Below, one piece after another: positions 18,226-27,672 of a stretch of 64,000 nt of DNA. The number at the start of each line of letters is the position of its first letter. Positions within the stretch are counted from its first letter, which is position 1. The stretch spans positions 1-64,000 of the forward strand of contig NZ_JAMOKO010000010.1 in assembly GCF_023656745.1 (NCBI RefSeq), given 5' to 3'. Under the pieces are notes generated by a model that saw nothing but the letters and a program-made list of their open reading frames with translations, did no database searches and was not told where the DNA came from. The stretch is from Collinsella sp. BG-O-102. Lineage in GTDB: Bacteria; Actinomycetota; Coriobacteriia; Coriobacteriales; Coriobacteriaceae. The position numbers and the translations under genes are program-made.

Positions 18226-19380
18226 ATGCACGAGACAGAGATCAACAACTACCTTGCCGTCATTAAGGTGGTCGGCGTCGGCGGCGGCGGTACCAACGCG
18301 GTCAATCGAATGATCGAAGAGGGTATCCGCGGCGTCGAGTTTGTTGCCATCAACACCGATGCTCAGGCACTCGCGATCTCTGATGCCGATATCAAGGTGC
18401 ACATCGGCACCGACCTTACCCGCGGCCTGGGCGCTGGCGCCAACCCCGAGGTCGGCCGTAAGGCCGCCGATGAGTCCCGCGACGACATCGCCGAGGCGCT
18501 CGCTGGCGCCGATATGGTGTTCATCACCTGCGGCGAGGGCGGCGGCACCGGTACCGGCGCTGCCCCCATCGTTGCCGATATCGCGATGAACGAGGTCGGC
18601 GCGCTGACCGTCGCCGTCGTGACCAAGCCCTTTACGTTTGAGGGCCGCAAGCGCAAGAAGAGCGCCGAAGAAGGCATTAAGACGCTTTCCGACTGCGTCG
18701 ACACCATGATCGTTATCCCTAACGACAAGCTGCTCGACATCGCCGAGAAGAAGACCACCATGCTTGAGGCCTTCGCAATCGCCGATGGCGTCCTTTCCCA
18801 GGGCACCCAGGGCATCACCGACCTCATCACCGTCCCCGGTATCATCAACCTGGACTTCGCCGATGTTAAGACCATCATGAAGCAGGCCGGTACCGCCATG
18901 ATGGGTATCGGTACCGCTTCTGGGGACACCCGTGCCGTCGACGCTGCCCAGCAGGCTATTTCCAGCCCGCTGCTCGAGAGCTCCATCGATGGCGCTACGC
19001 GCGTCCTGCTTTCCATTGCCGGTTCCAAGGACCTGGGTATTCAGGAGATCAGCGACGCTGCCGACGTTGTCGCCAACGCCGTCGACCCCGAGGCCAACAT
19101 CATCTTCGGTACCGTTGTCGACGAGTCCCTGGGCGATCAGGTGCGTATTACCGTCATCGCTACGGGCTTCTCCGACTCCAACGTCAACCGTCAGGACGAG
19201 CTCTTCGCTGCACAGCAGTCCCAGAGCAAGGCCGCTGCTTCTACCGAGCCGCAGCGCACCGCTCCGGCCACCAGCCCGGCTCAGGCCGCTCCGACCCGCA
19301 ACGTCGGTGGCACCGAGCTTCCTAACTTCGGCAACGATCAGTTCGAGCTTCCCGACTTCCTGAAGCGCGGTAGCTTCTAA
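18226..19380 (+). CDS. ftsZ: Cell division GTPase FtsZ
   Basis: FtsZ polymerises into the division ring. The 384-residue protein has the nucleotide-binding [15 protein letters not shown] near residue 20, the tubulin signature [10 protein letters not shown] near 105, the T7 loop [11 protein letters not shown] and the conserved C-terminal peptide ELPDFLKR used for SepF and FtsW contacts. A variable Ala/Pro/Gln-rich linker precedes it. An ATG at 18196 is in frame, but CGGAGGA at 18214-18220 marks the ATG at 18226 and gives the usual N-terminus. No ftsA lies nearby, so SepF probably anchors the ring. Confidence 0.97.
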   Translation: MHETEINNYLAVIKVVGVGGGGTNAVNRMIEEGIRGVEFVAINTDAQALAISDADIKVHIGTDLTRGLGAGANPEVGRKAADESRDDIAEALAGADMVFITCGEGGGTGTGAAPIVADIAMNEVGALTVAVVTKPFTFEGRKRKKSAEEGIKTLSDCVDTMIVIPNDKLLDIAEKKTTMLEAFAIADGVLSQGTQGITDLITVPGIINLDFADVKTIMKQAGTAMMGIGTASGDTRAVDAAQQAISSPLLESSIDGATRVLLSIAGSKDLGIQEISDAADVVANAVDPEANIIFGTVVDESLGDQVRITVIATGFSDSNVNRQDELFAAQQSQSKAAASTEPQRTAPATSPAQAAPTRNVGGTELPNFGNDQFELPDFLKRGSF

Positions 19381-19406
19381 GTCGTTCTTTGCATTGTTGT
19401 GCACAG

Positions 19407-19437
19407 GGGCGTGTCCGTATGGACGCGCCCTTTTTAT
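19407..19437 (+). terminator. Terminator after ftsZ
   Basis: GGGCGTGTCC-GTAT-GGACGCGCCC followed by TTTTTATTT. It ends the cell-wall and division transcript and separates ftsZ from the pgeF-pst unit. Confidence 0.85.
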
Positions 19438-19467
19438 TTCGACTTTGTAAACTAGAACCTCCAATCT

Positions 19468-19485
19468 CTTTACGTTCCCTTTACG
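19468..19485 (+). promoter_or_regulatory. Pho-box-like direct repeat upstream of pgeF-pst
   Basis: Two CTTTACG copies start at 19468 and 19479, a period of 11 bp, the spacing of PhoB/PhoP response-regulator half-sites. Lying about 105 bp before pgeF, they would place pgeF together with pstSCAB-phoU under phosphate control. A good -10 is not obvious downstream. No phoB/phoR pair is in the window. Confidence 0.4.
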
Positions 19486-19590
19486 ATTGCCTCCAGCGCA
19501 GCAGGTATCCTTTTAGAGAAGTATGACAGCCGTATAAACGCGGGCTGTAGCGGCGATGCCGCGGTACTTGTGTTATTAGGAGGCTTTAGT

Positions 19591-20391
19591 ATGGCAGCAC
19601 GTGCGGACAAAGTTTCGCGTGTCGACCATGATGGAGTTACGTTGGTGGAGGGCGCGACATCCGATGTTCGCTTTGCCTTCACCGAGCGCGCCGGTGGCGT
19701 TTCCGAAGATGCGTACTCCTCACTCAACTTGGGCTCGCATGTTGGCGATGATCCCTTTGCTGTTCAAGAAAATCGTCGCCGCGCACTCGAGGCTATGGGT
19801 GCCGCGGAGTGCGAGCACAACCTGCTCGTTCCCAATCAGGTCCATGGTGACCATATCGTTGCGGTGACCTCGAATGGCGCCGATGACCTTGAGGACGTCC
19901 GCGAGCAGATTGCCGCGGGCTGCGATGCCATCGTCTGTACGGCGCATAACGTGCCCGTGCTGCTCTGCTTTGCCGACTGCGTTCCCGTGGTGCTGGTGGC
20001 CCCTGGCGGATTTGCCGTGGTACACTCCGGTTGGAAGGGCACGATTGCACGTATTTCTGCCAAGGCGTGCCAGGCGCTTTGCGATGCTGCCGGCTGCGAT
20101 GCGGGCGACGTTTCCGCCTATATCGGCCCCCATATCTTGGGTGACGAATATGAGGTATCCCAGGAACTCATGGATCGCTTTGCCGCCGAGTTCTCTTGCA
20201 TCGATGCGAGTACCTCTCGCATGCTCGATCTTTCCGCTGCCATTCGCGAGGCGCTGGTAGATGTCGGTGTCGACGCGGATGATATCGTGGATACCCAGCT
20301 TTCGACCGTGCGTCAGAACGACCGCTTTTATTCCTACCGTAACGAGGACGGCACCTGTGGGCGCCATGCTGCGATCGGCGTGATGCTATGA
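19591..20391 (+). CDS. pgeF: PgeF/YfiH family peptidoglycan editing or purine nucleoside enzyme (multicopper polyphenol oxidase fold)
   Basis: The 266-residue protein belongs to the YlmD/YfiH family, proposed to edit mis-incorporated residues in peptidoglycan precursors and also reported to act on purine nucleosides. Visible signatures are SLNLGSHVGDDP, VPNQVHGDHI, the metal-ligand segments CFADCVPVVLV and VVHSGWKGT, and the C-terminal TYxN-like YSYRNEDGTCGRHAA. AGGAGG precedes the ATG at 19591. In related bacteria this gene follows ftsZ and precedes yggS. Here its stop overlaps the start of pstS (ATGA). Confidence 0.85.
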   Translation: MAARADKVSRVDHDGVTLVEGATSDVRFAFTERAGGVSEDAYSSLNLGSHVGDDPFAVQENRRRALEAMGAAECEHNLLVPNQVHGDHIVAVTSNGADDLEDVREQIAAGCDAIVCTAHNVPVLLCFADCVPVVLVAPGGFAVVHSGWKGTIARISAKACQALCDAAGCDAGDVSAYIGPHILGDEYEVSQELMDRFAAEFSCIDASTSRMLDLSAAIREALVDVGVDADDIVDTQLSTVRQNDRFYSYRNEDGTCGRHAAIGVML

Positions 20392-21224
20392 GAAAGATCG
20401 TATCGGTCCTGAGCGCCGCTGTGCTTACACTTACGCTGTGTGCCTGTTCTTCGGGATCTTCTACCTCTTCCATTACCGTCGCTGGCTCCACGACCTGCCT
20501 TCCTATCGCCGAGATTGCGGCCGAGGGCTTTAAGGAGGAGACCGGCATCGACGTGCTCGTTTCCGGTTTGGGTTCTTCCGCTGGCATCGAGGCCGTCAGC
20601 GCCGGCACGGCCGATATCGCCAGCTCCTCCCGTGGGCTCAATGCCGACGAACAGGATCTGGGCCTGACCCCCATCGTAATTGCCCACGACGGTATCGCGG
20701 TCATCGTGAACGACGATAACCCGGTCGATAACCTCTCGACCGAGCAGCTCCGCGATATCTACGCCGGCAAGATTACCAATTGGAAAGAGGTCGGTGGCGA
20801 GGACCTGAGGATTCAGGTCATCAACCGAGACGAGGCGTCCGGTACGCGCGAGGCCTTCCGTACCATCGTGATGGATGGCACGCCGTTCGATCGCCGCTCG
20901 GCTGTTCTTTCGGGTACGGGCCAGGTGCGCGACGTGGTATCTCGTTCGCGTGGGGCCATCGGCTACATTTCGCTGGGCTTCGTCGATAGCCTCAACGCCA
21001 AGACCTCGGTCAAGGCCGTCTCGGTCAATCATGTTGAGGCGTCCGAGAAGACGGTCGCGAGTGGCGGCTATCCCATCTCGCGCGACCTTTACTTCTTTGT
21101 GAAGGGTGCGCCTTCGCAGCAGGCGCAGGATTACATCGACTACGTGACGTCCGAAAAGATGGACAAGCAGATTCGCGAGGCGGGCTTTATTCCCGTCACC
21201 AACGACGAGAAGGGGAGTGAGTAG
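20388..21224 (+). CDS. pstS: Phosphate-binding lipoprotein PstS
   Basis: PstS captures phosphate outside the cell for the PstCAB importer. The 278-residue protein has an N-terminal signal with the lipobox LCAC near residues 16-19 and a mature part with the phosphate-binding SITVAGSTTCLPIAE, DIASSSRGLN and NRDEASGTREAF segments. It begins in an ATGA overlap with pgeF, so the two are translated from one message. The other pst genes follow with very short gaps. Confidence 0.93.
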   Translation: MRKIVSVLSAAVLTLTLCACSSGSSTSSITVAGSTTCLPIAEIAAEGFKEETGIDVLVSGLGSSAGIEAVSAGTADIASSSRGLNADEQDLGLTPIVIAHDGIAVIVNDDNPVDNLSTEQLRDIYAGKITNWKEVGGEDLRIQVINRDEASGTREAFRTIVMDGTPFDRRSAVLSGTGQVRDVVSRSRGAIGYISLGFVDSLNAKTSVKAVSVNHVEASEKTVASGGYPISRDLYFFVKGAPSQQAQDYIDYVTSEKMDKQIREAGFIPVTNDEKGSE

Positions 21225-21225
21225 C

Positions 21226-22152
21226 ATGGAAGCACAGGAAAACTCCCAGACTGAGCAGAATGTTCAGACGCCCAAGAAGCGCGAGCTGGCGCTCGTATCG
21301 CGCAGTACCTATATCAAGGAGAAGGCGCTGCAGTGGATCTTCTTTGCCTGCGCGTTCTTGGCGGTCGTTACCGTCATCCTGATTTTTGTCTTTACCACGT
21401 ACTCGGCGCTGCCCGTCTTTACCGACATCGGTCTGGCGGACTTCTTTAGCTTTACGTGGGCGCCCTCTGAGGGCCACTACGGCATCTTGTCGCTGCTTGC
21501 CGGCTCGGGTCTGGTGACCGTCGGTGCGCTCGCCATGGGCGTGCCGCTGGGCGTGGGTACGGCCGTTTACCTGGTCGAGATTGCCAGCAAGCGCGTGCGC
21601 AAGCTCATCAGCCCCGCCGTTGACCTGTTGGCCGGCATCCCTTCTATCATCTATGGTTTCTTTGGCATGATCATCATCCGCCCGTTTATCGCACAACTGA
21701 CCGGCGGCCTTGGTTTTGGTGCGCTGACGGCGTGGTTTGTGCTCGCCATCATGATCGTCCCTACCATCACCACGCTCACCATCGATGCCCTCAATTCCAT
21801 TCCCATGGGCATTCGCGAGGCATCGTATGCCATGGGCGCCACCAAGTGGCAGACCATCTATAAGGTCGTGCTACCTGCCGCGAAGCTGGGTATCGTTGAT
21901 GCCATCGTGCTGGGTATGGGCCGTGCCATCGGCGAGACCATGGCCGTGCTCATGGTCGTAGGTAACGCCCCGGTTATTCCCGACAGCATTGCGAGCCCTA
22001 TCTCGACGCTCACGAGCCAGATCGCGCTCGACATGAGCTATTCCTCGGGTCTGCATCGCTCGGCGCTGTTCGGCATGGGCGTGGTCCTGTTTATCATCTC
22101 CGCCACGCTGGTGGGCATCGTCCGTCTGATTTCCAAGAAGAAGAGGGGGTAG
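21226..22152 (+). CDS. pstC: Phosphate ABC transporter permease PstC
   Basis: PstC is one of the two membrane subunits of the phosphate importer. The 308-residue protein has about six membrane segments and the permease loop EASYAMGATKWQTIYKVVLP that contacts the ATPase. The start at 21226 follows AGGGGAG and overlaps nothing. An in-frame GTG at 21217 falls within the pstS end and is less likely. The first segment is preceded by a hydrophilic tail of about 35 residues. Confidence 0.93.
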   Translation: MEAQENSQTEQNVQTPKKRELALVSRSTYIKEKALQWIFFACAFLAVVTVILIFVFTTYSALPVFTDIGLADFFSFTWAPSEGHYGILSLLAGSGLVTVGALAMGVPLGVGTAVYLVEIASKRVRKLISPAVDLLAGIPSIIYGFFGMIIIRPFIAQLTGGLGFGALTAWFVLAIMIVPTITTLTIDALNSIPMGIREASYAMGATKWQTIYKVVLPAAKLGIVDAIVLGMGRAIGETMAVLMVVGNAPVIPDSIASPISTLTSQIALDMSYSSGLHRSALFGMGVVLFIISATLVGIVRLISKKKRG

Positions 22153-22155
22153 GCT

Positions 22156-23061
22156 ATGTCCGATTCCGTTGACACGACGGTCGATACGACCTCGTCGCGC
22201 GAGCGCATCAAGCGTGCCCTTTCCCACGGCAAGAAGGGCCGCATCAACAAGGACCTGTCCAACAAGATCATGCTTTGCGTGTTTCGTGCCGCTGCCTACA
22301 TCACCACGCTGGTGCTGGTCGCTATCATCGCCTACGTGGTCATCAACGGCCTGCCACACATCTCGCTCGACTTTATCTTCGGTTGGCCCCAGGGCGTCAA
22401 CGCCGAGGGCGGAATTTGGCCCACGATCGTCTCGACCGTCTACGTGACGGCGCTCGCCATGCTTATCTGCACGCCGATCGCTGTGCTGGCAGCCGTCTAT
22501 CTGGCCGAGTACGCCAAGCAGGGCAAGGTCGTCGAGCTCATTCGCTACGCTGCTGACGCTTTGGCCTCGGTGCCCTCCATCGTTATGGGCCTGTTTGGCT
22601 ACGCCTTGTTTGTCGAGGCCATGGGCCTGGGCCTTTCGATGGTCTCGGCCGCCCTGGCACTCGCGCTCTTGATGCTTCCCATCGTCATGCGTACCACCGA
22701 AGAGGCCATTCGCGCCGTTCCGCGCTATATCCGCTGGGGCGCATATGGCCTGGGCGCCACCAAGTGGCAGGTTGTCTCCAAGATCGTGCTTCCTTCTGCC
22801 TTTGGCCGTATTGCCACGGGCATCGTTCTCGCCATCGGCCGTGCCATTGGCGAGACCGCGGTGGTGCTCTATACCATGGGGCAGGCCATCAATCTACCTA
22901 TTTCGCCGCTCGATTCCGGCCGCCCCATGACGGTTCACCTGTATCTGCTTGCCAACGACGGCATCAACATGAACGCAGCCTACGGCACCGCGCTCTTGCT
23001 GATGGTGATCATTCTGGCCTTCAACCTGTTTGCGCGCTTCCTGTCGCGCAAGCGTCGCTAG
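22156..23061 (+). CDS. pstA: Phosphate ABC transporter permease PstA
   Basis: The second membrane subunit of the importer, 301 residues with about six membrane segments after a hydrophilic N-terminus of some 40 residues. The loop WGAYGLGATKWQVVSKIVLP matches the PstB-contact loop of PstC. Other family features are SVPSIVMGLFGYALF and AIGRAIGETAVVLYT. The gene starts four bases after pstC. Confidence 0.93.
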   Translation: MSDSVDTTVDTTSSRERIKRALSHGKKGRINKDLSNKIMLCVFRAAAYITTLVLVAIIAYVVINGLPHISLDFIFGWPQGVNAEGGIWPTIVSTVYVTALAMLICTPIAVLAAVYLAEYAKQGKVVELIRYAADALASVPSIVMGLFGYALFVEAMGLGLSMVSAALALALLMLPIVMRTTEEAIRAVPRYIRWGAYGLGATKWQVVSKIVLPSAFGRIATGIVLAIGRAIGETAVVLYTMGQAINLPISPLDSGRPMTVHLYLLANDGINMNAAYGTALLLMVIILAFNLFARFLSRKRR

Positions 23062-23073
23062 TTAAGGAGTCCC

Positions 23074-23877
<804 letters not shown>

Positions 23878-23969
23878 TCGGTGCGACTAGTCCCAAGCCG
23901 ATCGGATCTGGTCCGGTGCGTATTCACTGTGCGGGCGGCATGACCGCACCCAACTGATTGGAGTGAACC

Positions 23970-24827
23970 ATGCGCAAACTGTTTTCCCGTCAGCTCATCG
24001 AGGCCCGTCACGAGATGCTGAGCATCTACGAGGCCGTCGATCTGGCCCTCCACGATGCCGTGAAGGCCTATGTGATCGACGACCGCAAGCTCGCCACCAA
24101 GACCAAGAAGCGCACGCTTTCGATTGACGCACGCTGCGCCAACCTGGAGGCCGTCTGCTACAACCTGATTGCCACGCAGTCACCGGTCGCCTCCGACTTC
24201 CGCTTGCTGCAGACGATCATCTACGTCGACTTTAACCTGCAGCGCATGACCGATAAGGTTCGCCAGATTTGCCGCGCCACGCGTCATATGATCAAGGCCG
24301 ACATCTCGCTGCCCAAGGAGCTTGTCGGCACGGTCGAGGCCGAGGCTGAGGCCGTCTACCAGGTGCTGGGCTCTTCGCTTTCTGCGCTCGTCACCAACGA
24401 CATGTCCATCATCTGCAACTTGGCCGTCGAGGACGAGCCAGTGCACGCCGCCTACGAGAAGTTCTTCCGCACCTTTAACCGCATGGACACGGGCGATTTT
24501 ATGGACGACGACAGCAACTATGACGACCTGCGCCGCGCCATCATGGTATCGCGCTATCTCGATCGCATCGCCTCGATTTCCATCGATGCCGCCTGCCGTC
24601 TGACCTTCCTGTTGACCGGACAGCGTATGACTGCCGGTGATATCGCCTGCACTGATGAGGATGAGCTCGAGAGCATGCGCGTGCCTTCGGGCGAGGGTGT
24701 TATCATGAGGCCCGCCGTCGATGCACGCTACGTTGCCAAGGTGCCCGTTAACGAGGTCAGCGAGGGTCTTCGCTACCTGCTCGATCATCTTGAGGATGAG
24801 GACGATGGCGAGGACGACGAGGAGTAA
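23970..24827 (+). CDS. phoU: Phosphate signalling protein PhoU
   Basis: PhoU links the Pst importer to the phosphate sensor kinase and limits uptake. The 285-residue protein has two PhoU helical repeats, the first opening with FSRQLIEARHEMLSIYEAVD. It is longer than the typical ~220 residues, because of a C-terminal extension of about 60 residues ending in an acidic EDEDDGEDDEE tail. The 92-bp gap after pstB holds no recognised site. GATTGGAGTGAACC precedes the ATG. Confidence 0.87.
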   Translation: MRKLFSRQLIEARHEMLSIYEAVDLALHDAVKAYVIDDRKLATKTKKRTLSIDARCANLEAVCYNLIATQSPVASDFRLLQTIIYVDFNLQRMTDKVRQICRATRHMIKADISLPKELVGTVEAEAEAVYQVLGSSLSALVTNDMSIICNLAVEDEPVHAAYEKFFRTFNRMDTGDFMDDDSNYDDLRRAIMVSRYLDRIASISIDAACRLTFLLTGQRMTAGDIACTDEDELESMRVPSGEGVIMRPAVDARYVAKVPVNEVSEGLRYLLDHLEDEDDGEDDEE

Positions 24828-24946
24828 GTAACCCCGTTCGTCGAAAGATTGTAAATACCTAAGTGAGCGCGGCCTTGCACATGCGGGGCCGCGCTCTTGC
24901 GTTAGCATGGGACTACTTGTTTGGCTGTCAGCGGAGGCGATTGGCA

Positions 24947-25684
24947 ATGGATAACTATTTGGACTTGATGCGCGCTCGCCGCGAGCAGATTCTGGAACGT
25001 TTTTATGCGGCGCTCGATCGCGCGGGCCGTCCCCACGACGCCGCGAGCCTCATTGCCGTGTCCAAGACCGTTGGTGTCGATGAGACCGTTGCCGCCATCC
25101 AGGCGGGGTATCGCCATTTTGCCGAGAACCGCCCGCAGGAGCTGGTTCGCAAGCTCACGGGTCTGGCGGAGCATCCGGAGCTGCCCGAGGTGCGCTTCGA
25201 TATGATCGGCAACCTGCAGACCAATAAGATCAATGCGGTGCTGGGCTCAGCCGAGCTGATTCACTCGGTGGGTTCGCTGCATCTGGCGCAGGCGATCTCG
25301 AGTCGTGCTGTTCGCAAGATTGAGGCAGGCGAGCTCGTCGGCCCCCAGCGTGTGCTCATTGAGGTCAATGTGAGTGGTGAGGAGTCGAAGGGAGGCTTTT
25401 CACCCGATGAGATTCGCGCCGCCGCGGGTGAGCTTGCAGAACTTGAGGGAATTTGCGTACAGGGGCTTATGACTATGGCGCCCCGGGGGAATAAGGATGT
25501 GGCACGCCGCACCTTTGCGGGGCTTCGTGAGCTGAGGGATGAGCTGGAGGCGGCGCATCCCGATTTGAACCTGCCTGAGCTTTCCTGCGGCATGAGCGAG
25601 GACTTTGAGCCTGCCCTTGAGGAGGGCTCTACGCTCGTTCGCCTGGGCAGGGTAGTATTTAGCCCGGAGTTTGCAGTAAAATAA
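24947..25684 (+). CDS. yggS: YggS family pyridoxal-phosphate homeostasis protein
   Basis: YggS/PLPBP binds pyridoxal phosphate on a TIM barrel and buffers the cofactor; no catalytic reaction is known. The 245 residues show the PLP-lysine segment LIAVSKTVGVDETVAAIQAG, then the FAENRPQELVRK, MIGNLQTNKIN and QVLIEVN-like (RVLIEVNVSGEESKGG) blocks and a C-terminal SCGMSEDFEPALEEGSTLVRLG. GCGGAGG points to the ATG at 24947 rather than the earlier in-frame start at 24863. In other genomes it directly follows pgeF; here five phosphate genes lie between them. Confidence 0.92.
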   Translation: MDNYLDLMRARREQILERFYAALDRAGRPHDAASLIAVSKTVGVDETVAAIQAGYRHFAENRPQELVRKLTGLAEHPELPEVRFDMIGNLQTNKINAVLGSAELIHSVGSLHLAQAISSRAVRKIEAGELVGPQRVLIEVNVSGEESKGGFSPDEIRAAAGELAELEGICVQGLMTMAPRGNKDVARRTFAGLRELRDELEAAHPDLNLPELSCGMSEDFEPALEEGSTLVRLGRVVFSPEFAVK

Positions 25685-25744
25685 GGCTCTGAAGTGCGCA
25701 CTGATTATCGGGGCGCCTGCACTAAACCGCGAGAGGACACAACC

Positions 25745-26467
25745 ATGGGCTTCCTTGACGAGATTAAAAATAAGATGCACCTGGGCGGCCAGCAGGGTTA
25801 CGACCAGGGTTATGGCCAGGACGACGACTACGGCTACGATGACGGCTATGACGATGGCTATCAGGGCAACGGCTACAGCGGTGCTTCGGGCGAGGGCTTC
25901 TACACCCAAGACGAGCCGAGCAACGGCCTGCTTGGCCAGACGCGCCGCGGTGAAGCTGAGTCGGTTGCCGTGTATACGCGCTCCGGTCAGCTGGTCGGCG
26001 ATGACTCCCGCCATGCCACGACGTATAACCCGCCTTCGCGCTCGCAGGACAGTGTTGCGAGCGGTTATCGTCCCGGTGCCTATGACACGCCGTCGAGCTA
26101 CGCCGAGAATACCCGCGCCCGTGCCGCCGCTGCACCCGCGCCTGCACCGAGCGATGCCTCGGCCTATGCGAGCAATATCATCAACGCCACGCCGCAGCTG
26201 CCGGCCTATGTCCTGCGCCCCGAGAGCTATGACGATGTCGAGACCGTTGTCCGCCGTGTGCGCACCAAGCAGCCTGTCGCACTGATTTTTGTGGGCGTAC
26301 GCACCGAAGTTGCCAAGCGCGTCTTGGACTTCTCTTACGGCTTTGCCTGCGGTCTGGGTGCCACGGTCAAGGAGGTGGGCGACCGCGTGTTCATGGTGCT
26401 GCCCGCCGGTTGCGAGGTCAAAGATTCCGATCTCAAGAAGCTTCGTGCCGACGGCTACCTTAAGTAA
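25745..26467 (+). CDS. sepF: Cell division protein SepF with a long Gly/Tyr/Asp-rich linker
   Basis: SepF anchors FtsZ to the membrane in bacteria without FtsA. The 240-residue protein starts with an amphipathic helix (MGFLDEIKNKMHLG), continues with a low-complexity linker whose first part repeats YDQGYGQDDDYGYDDGYDDG (about residues 19-50), and ends in the SepF core (about 155-240) with the CLNL-like QPVALIFVGV strand and FSYGFACGLGATVKEVGDRVFMV. GAGAGGACACAACC precedes the ATG at 25745. The linker is longer and more Tyr/Asp-rich than in Bacillus SepF. Confidence 0.88.
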   Translation: MGFLDEIKNKMHLGGQQGYDQGYGQDDDYGYDDGYDDGYQGNGYSGASGEGFYTQDEPSNGLLGQTRRGEAESVAVYTRSGQLVGDDSRHATTYNPPSRSQDSVASGYRPGAYDTPSSYAENTRARAAAAPAPAPSDASAYASNIINATPQLPAYVLRPESYDDVETVVRRVRTKQPVALIFVGVRTEVAKRVLDFSYGFACGLGATVKEVGDRVFMVLPAGCEVKDSDLKKLRADGYLK

Positions 26468-26488
26468 AGACAAGACGAGGAGATTCCC

Positions 26489-26770
26489 ATCAACATCTAC
26501 ACTATCGTCCAGCTGGTCAACACGCTGTTCAACTTCTATTCCACGCTCATTGTCGTCTACTGCTTTATGACGTGGATTCCCATGAAGCAGGGTGGTTTGC
26601 TTCAGGATATTGCTGCGGTGCTTGATAGCGTGTGCGGTCCGTGGCTCAACCTGTTCCGTCGTTTCATCCCGCCGATGGGCGGTATCGATTTTTCGCCGGT
26701 CGTTGCGATTATTGCGTTGCAGTTGGTGCAGAGGCTGGTTCTGCAGCTTCTTATAGGTATACTCGTGTAG
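26489..26770 (+). CDS. yggT: YggT family membrane protein, probably with an AUC start
   Basis: Two-helix membrane protein of the YggT/YlmG family, usually next to sepF. The open frame has an ATG only at 26567, inside the first membrane helix. The conserved N-terminus lies upstream: read from 26489 it is 93 residues beginning INIYTIVQLVNTLFNFYSTL, with the family motif TWIPM after helix one and GPWLNLFRRFIPPMGGIDFS before helix two. GAGGAG (26477-26482) stands six bases before the ATC at 26489, ideal spacing, and no ATG, GTG or TTG is in frame between it and 26567. An ATT at 26483 would be too close to the ribosome site. The AUC start is inferred. Confidence 0.82.
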   Translation: MNIYTIVQLVNTLFNFYSTLIVVYCFMTWIPMKQGGLLQDIAAVLDSVCGPWLNLFRRFIPPMGGIDFSPVVAIIALQLVQRLVLQLLIGILV

Positions 26771-26831
26771 AACTGTCTTAGTAACTTACGTCGGGCGTGT
26801 AGCGCCGAGGCGATGAAAAAGGAGACTTGTT

Positions 26832-27506
26832 ATGGCTATTACCCCTGCAGACATCCAGGCTCAGACTTTCTCTGAGGCCAAGCGTGGCTACGATCCTGCC
26901 GAGGTCGACGTCTTCTTGGAGACGCTGTCCTCCGAGGTTGACGCTATGCTCGCTAAGATCGTCGACCTTAAGGGTCGTCTGACTGCTACCGAGCAGCAGC
27001 TTGCCGATGCGCAGGCTCAGCTTGCCCAGGCTCAGGATGCCACCGCCCAGGCCGTTCCTGCCGCCCCCGTGGCTGCTCCCGCCCCTGACTTCTCCGCTCA
27101 GGAGCGCCAGATTTCCGCTGCCCTGATCGCTGCCCAGCAGACCGCTGAGACCATCGTCAACGATGCCAACGAGAACGCTGAGCGTATCCGCAACGAGGCT
27201 GACGCCAAGGCCCGCGAGGTTATCCGCCAGGCTCTGACCGAGAAGCAGGCCGAGCTCGAGGAGATCGATCGTCTCAAGGCTTCCCGTGAGGAGTTCAAGG
27301 CAGAGTATCTCAAGCTCATCCAGCACTTCATGGACGATGCCCAGAATTCCTTCCCGGCCGATCTGATGGCTTCCACGCCGGTCGGTTCTGCCGCTTCTCC
27401 TGCAGTGACTGTTCCCGCCGAGCCGCTGCCCGTCGCTGACCCGGTTGTCCCCGTGGCCGATCCCTTCGCCCCGATCGACAACTTTGCTGCCGACGACCTG
27501 GACTAA
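26832..27506 (+). CDS. divIVA: DivIVA family polar/septal scaffold
   Basis: DivIVA senses curved membrane and organises polar growth or septum placement. The 224 residues open with the family's membrane-binding region (ITPADIQAQTFSEAKRGYDPAEVDVFLE), a coiled coil (about 35-75), an Ala/Pro-rich break, a second coiled coil (about 95-170) and a low-complexity Pro/Val/Ala tail. AAAAAGGAGACTTGTT precedes the ATG. It is the last gene of the division block. Confidence 0.9.
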   Translation: MAITPADIQAQTFSEAKRGYDPAEVDVFLETLSSEVDAMLAKIVDLKGRLTATEQQLADAQAQLAQAQDATAQAVPAAPVAAPAPDFSAQERQISAALIAAQQTAETIVNDANENAERIRNEADAKAREVIRQALTEKQAELEEIDRLKASREEFKAEYLKLIQHFMDDAQNSFPADLMASTPVGSAASPAVTVPAEPLPVADPVVPVADPFAPIDNFAADDLD

Positions 27507-27536
27507 CATTCGGCCTACAATTTAGTGCCTAGAAAA

Positions 27537-27562
27537 GACCCGCAGCTTGCGGGTCCTTTTTT
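27537..27562 (+). terminator. Terminator after divIVA
   Basis: GACCCGC-AGCTT-GCGGGTC followed by CTTTTTT. It closes the long plus-strand division block. Confidence 0.88.
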
Positions 27563-27587
27563 ATGACTGTGCCGGAGTGCGTAACAT

Positions 27588-27625
27588 AAAAAACCGAGCC
27601 CTGCACATAATGGCGCAGAACTCGG
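27588..27625 (-). terminator. Terminator of the nitroreductase gene
   Basis: On the minus strand, a stem CCGAG-TT-CTGC paired with GCAG-GG-CTCGG ends in TTTTTT. It faces the divIVA terminator, so the convergent junction carries one terminator per strand. Confidence 0.75.
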
Positions 27626-27672
27626 CGAACGGGTGAGCGGTCAAGGGTAGGTTTTAAGGCATGTCCCAAAAC

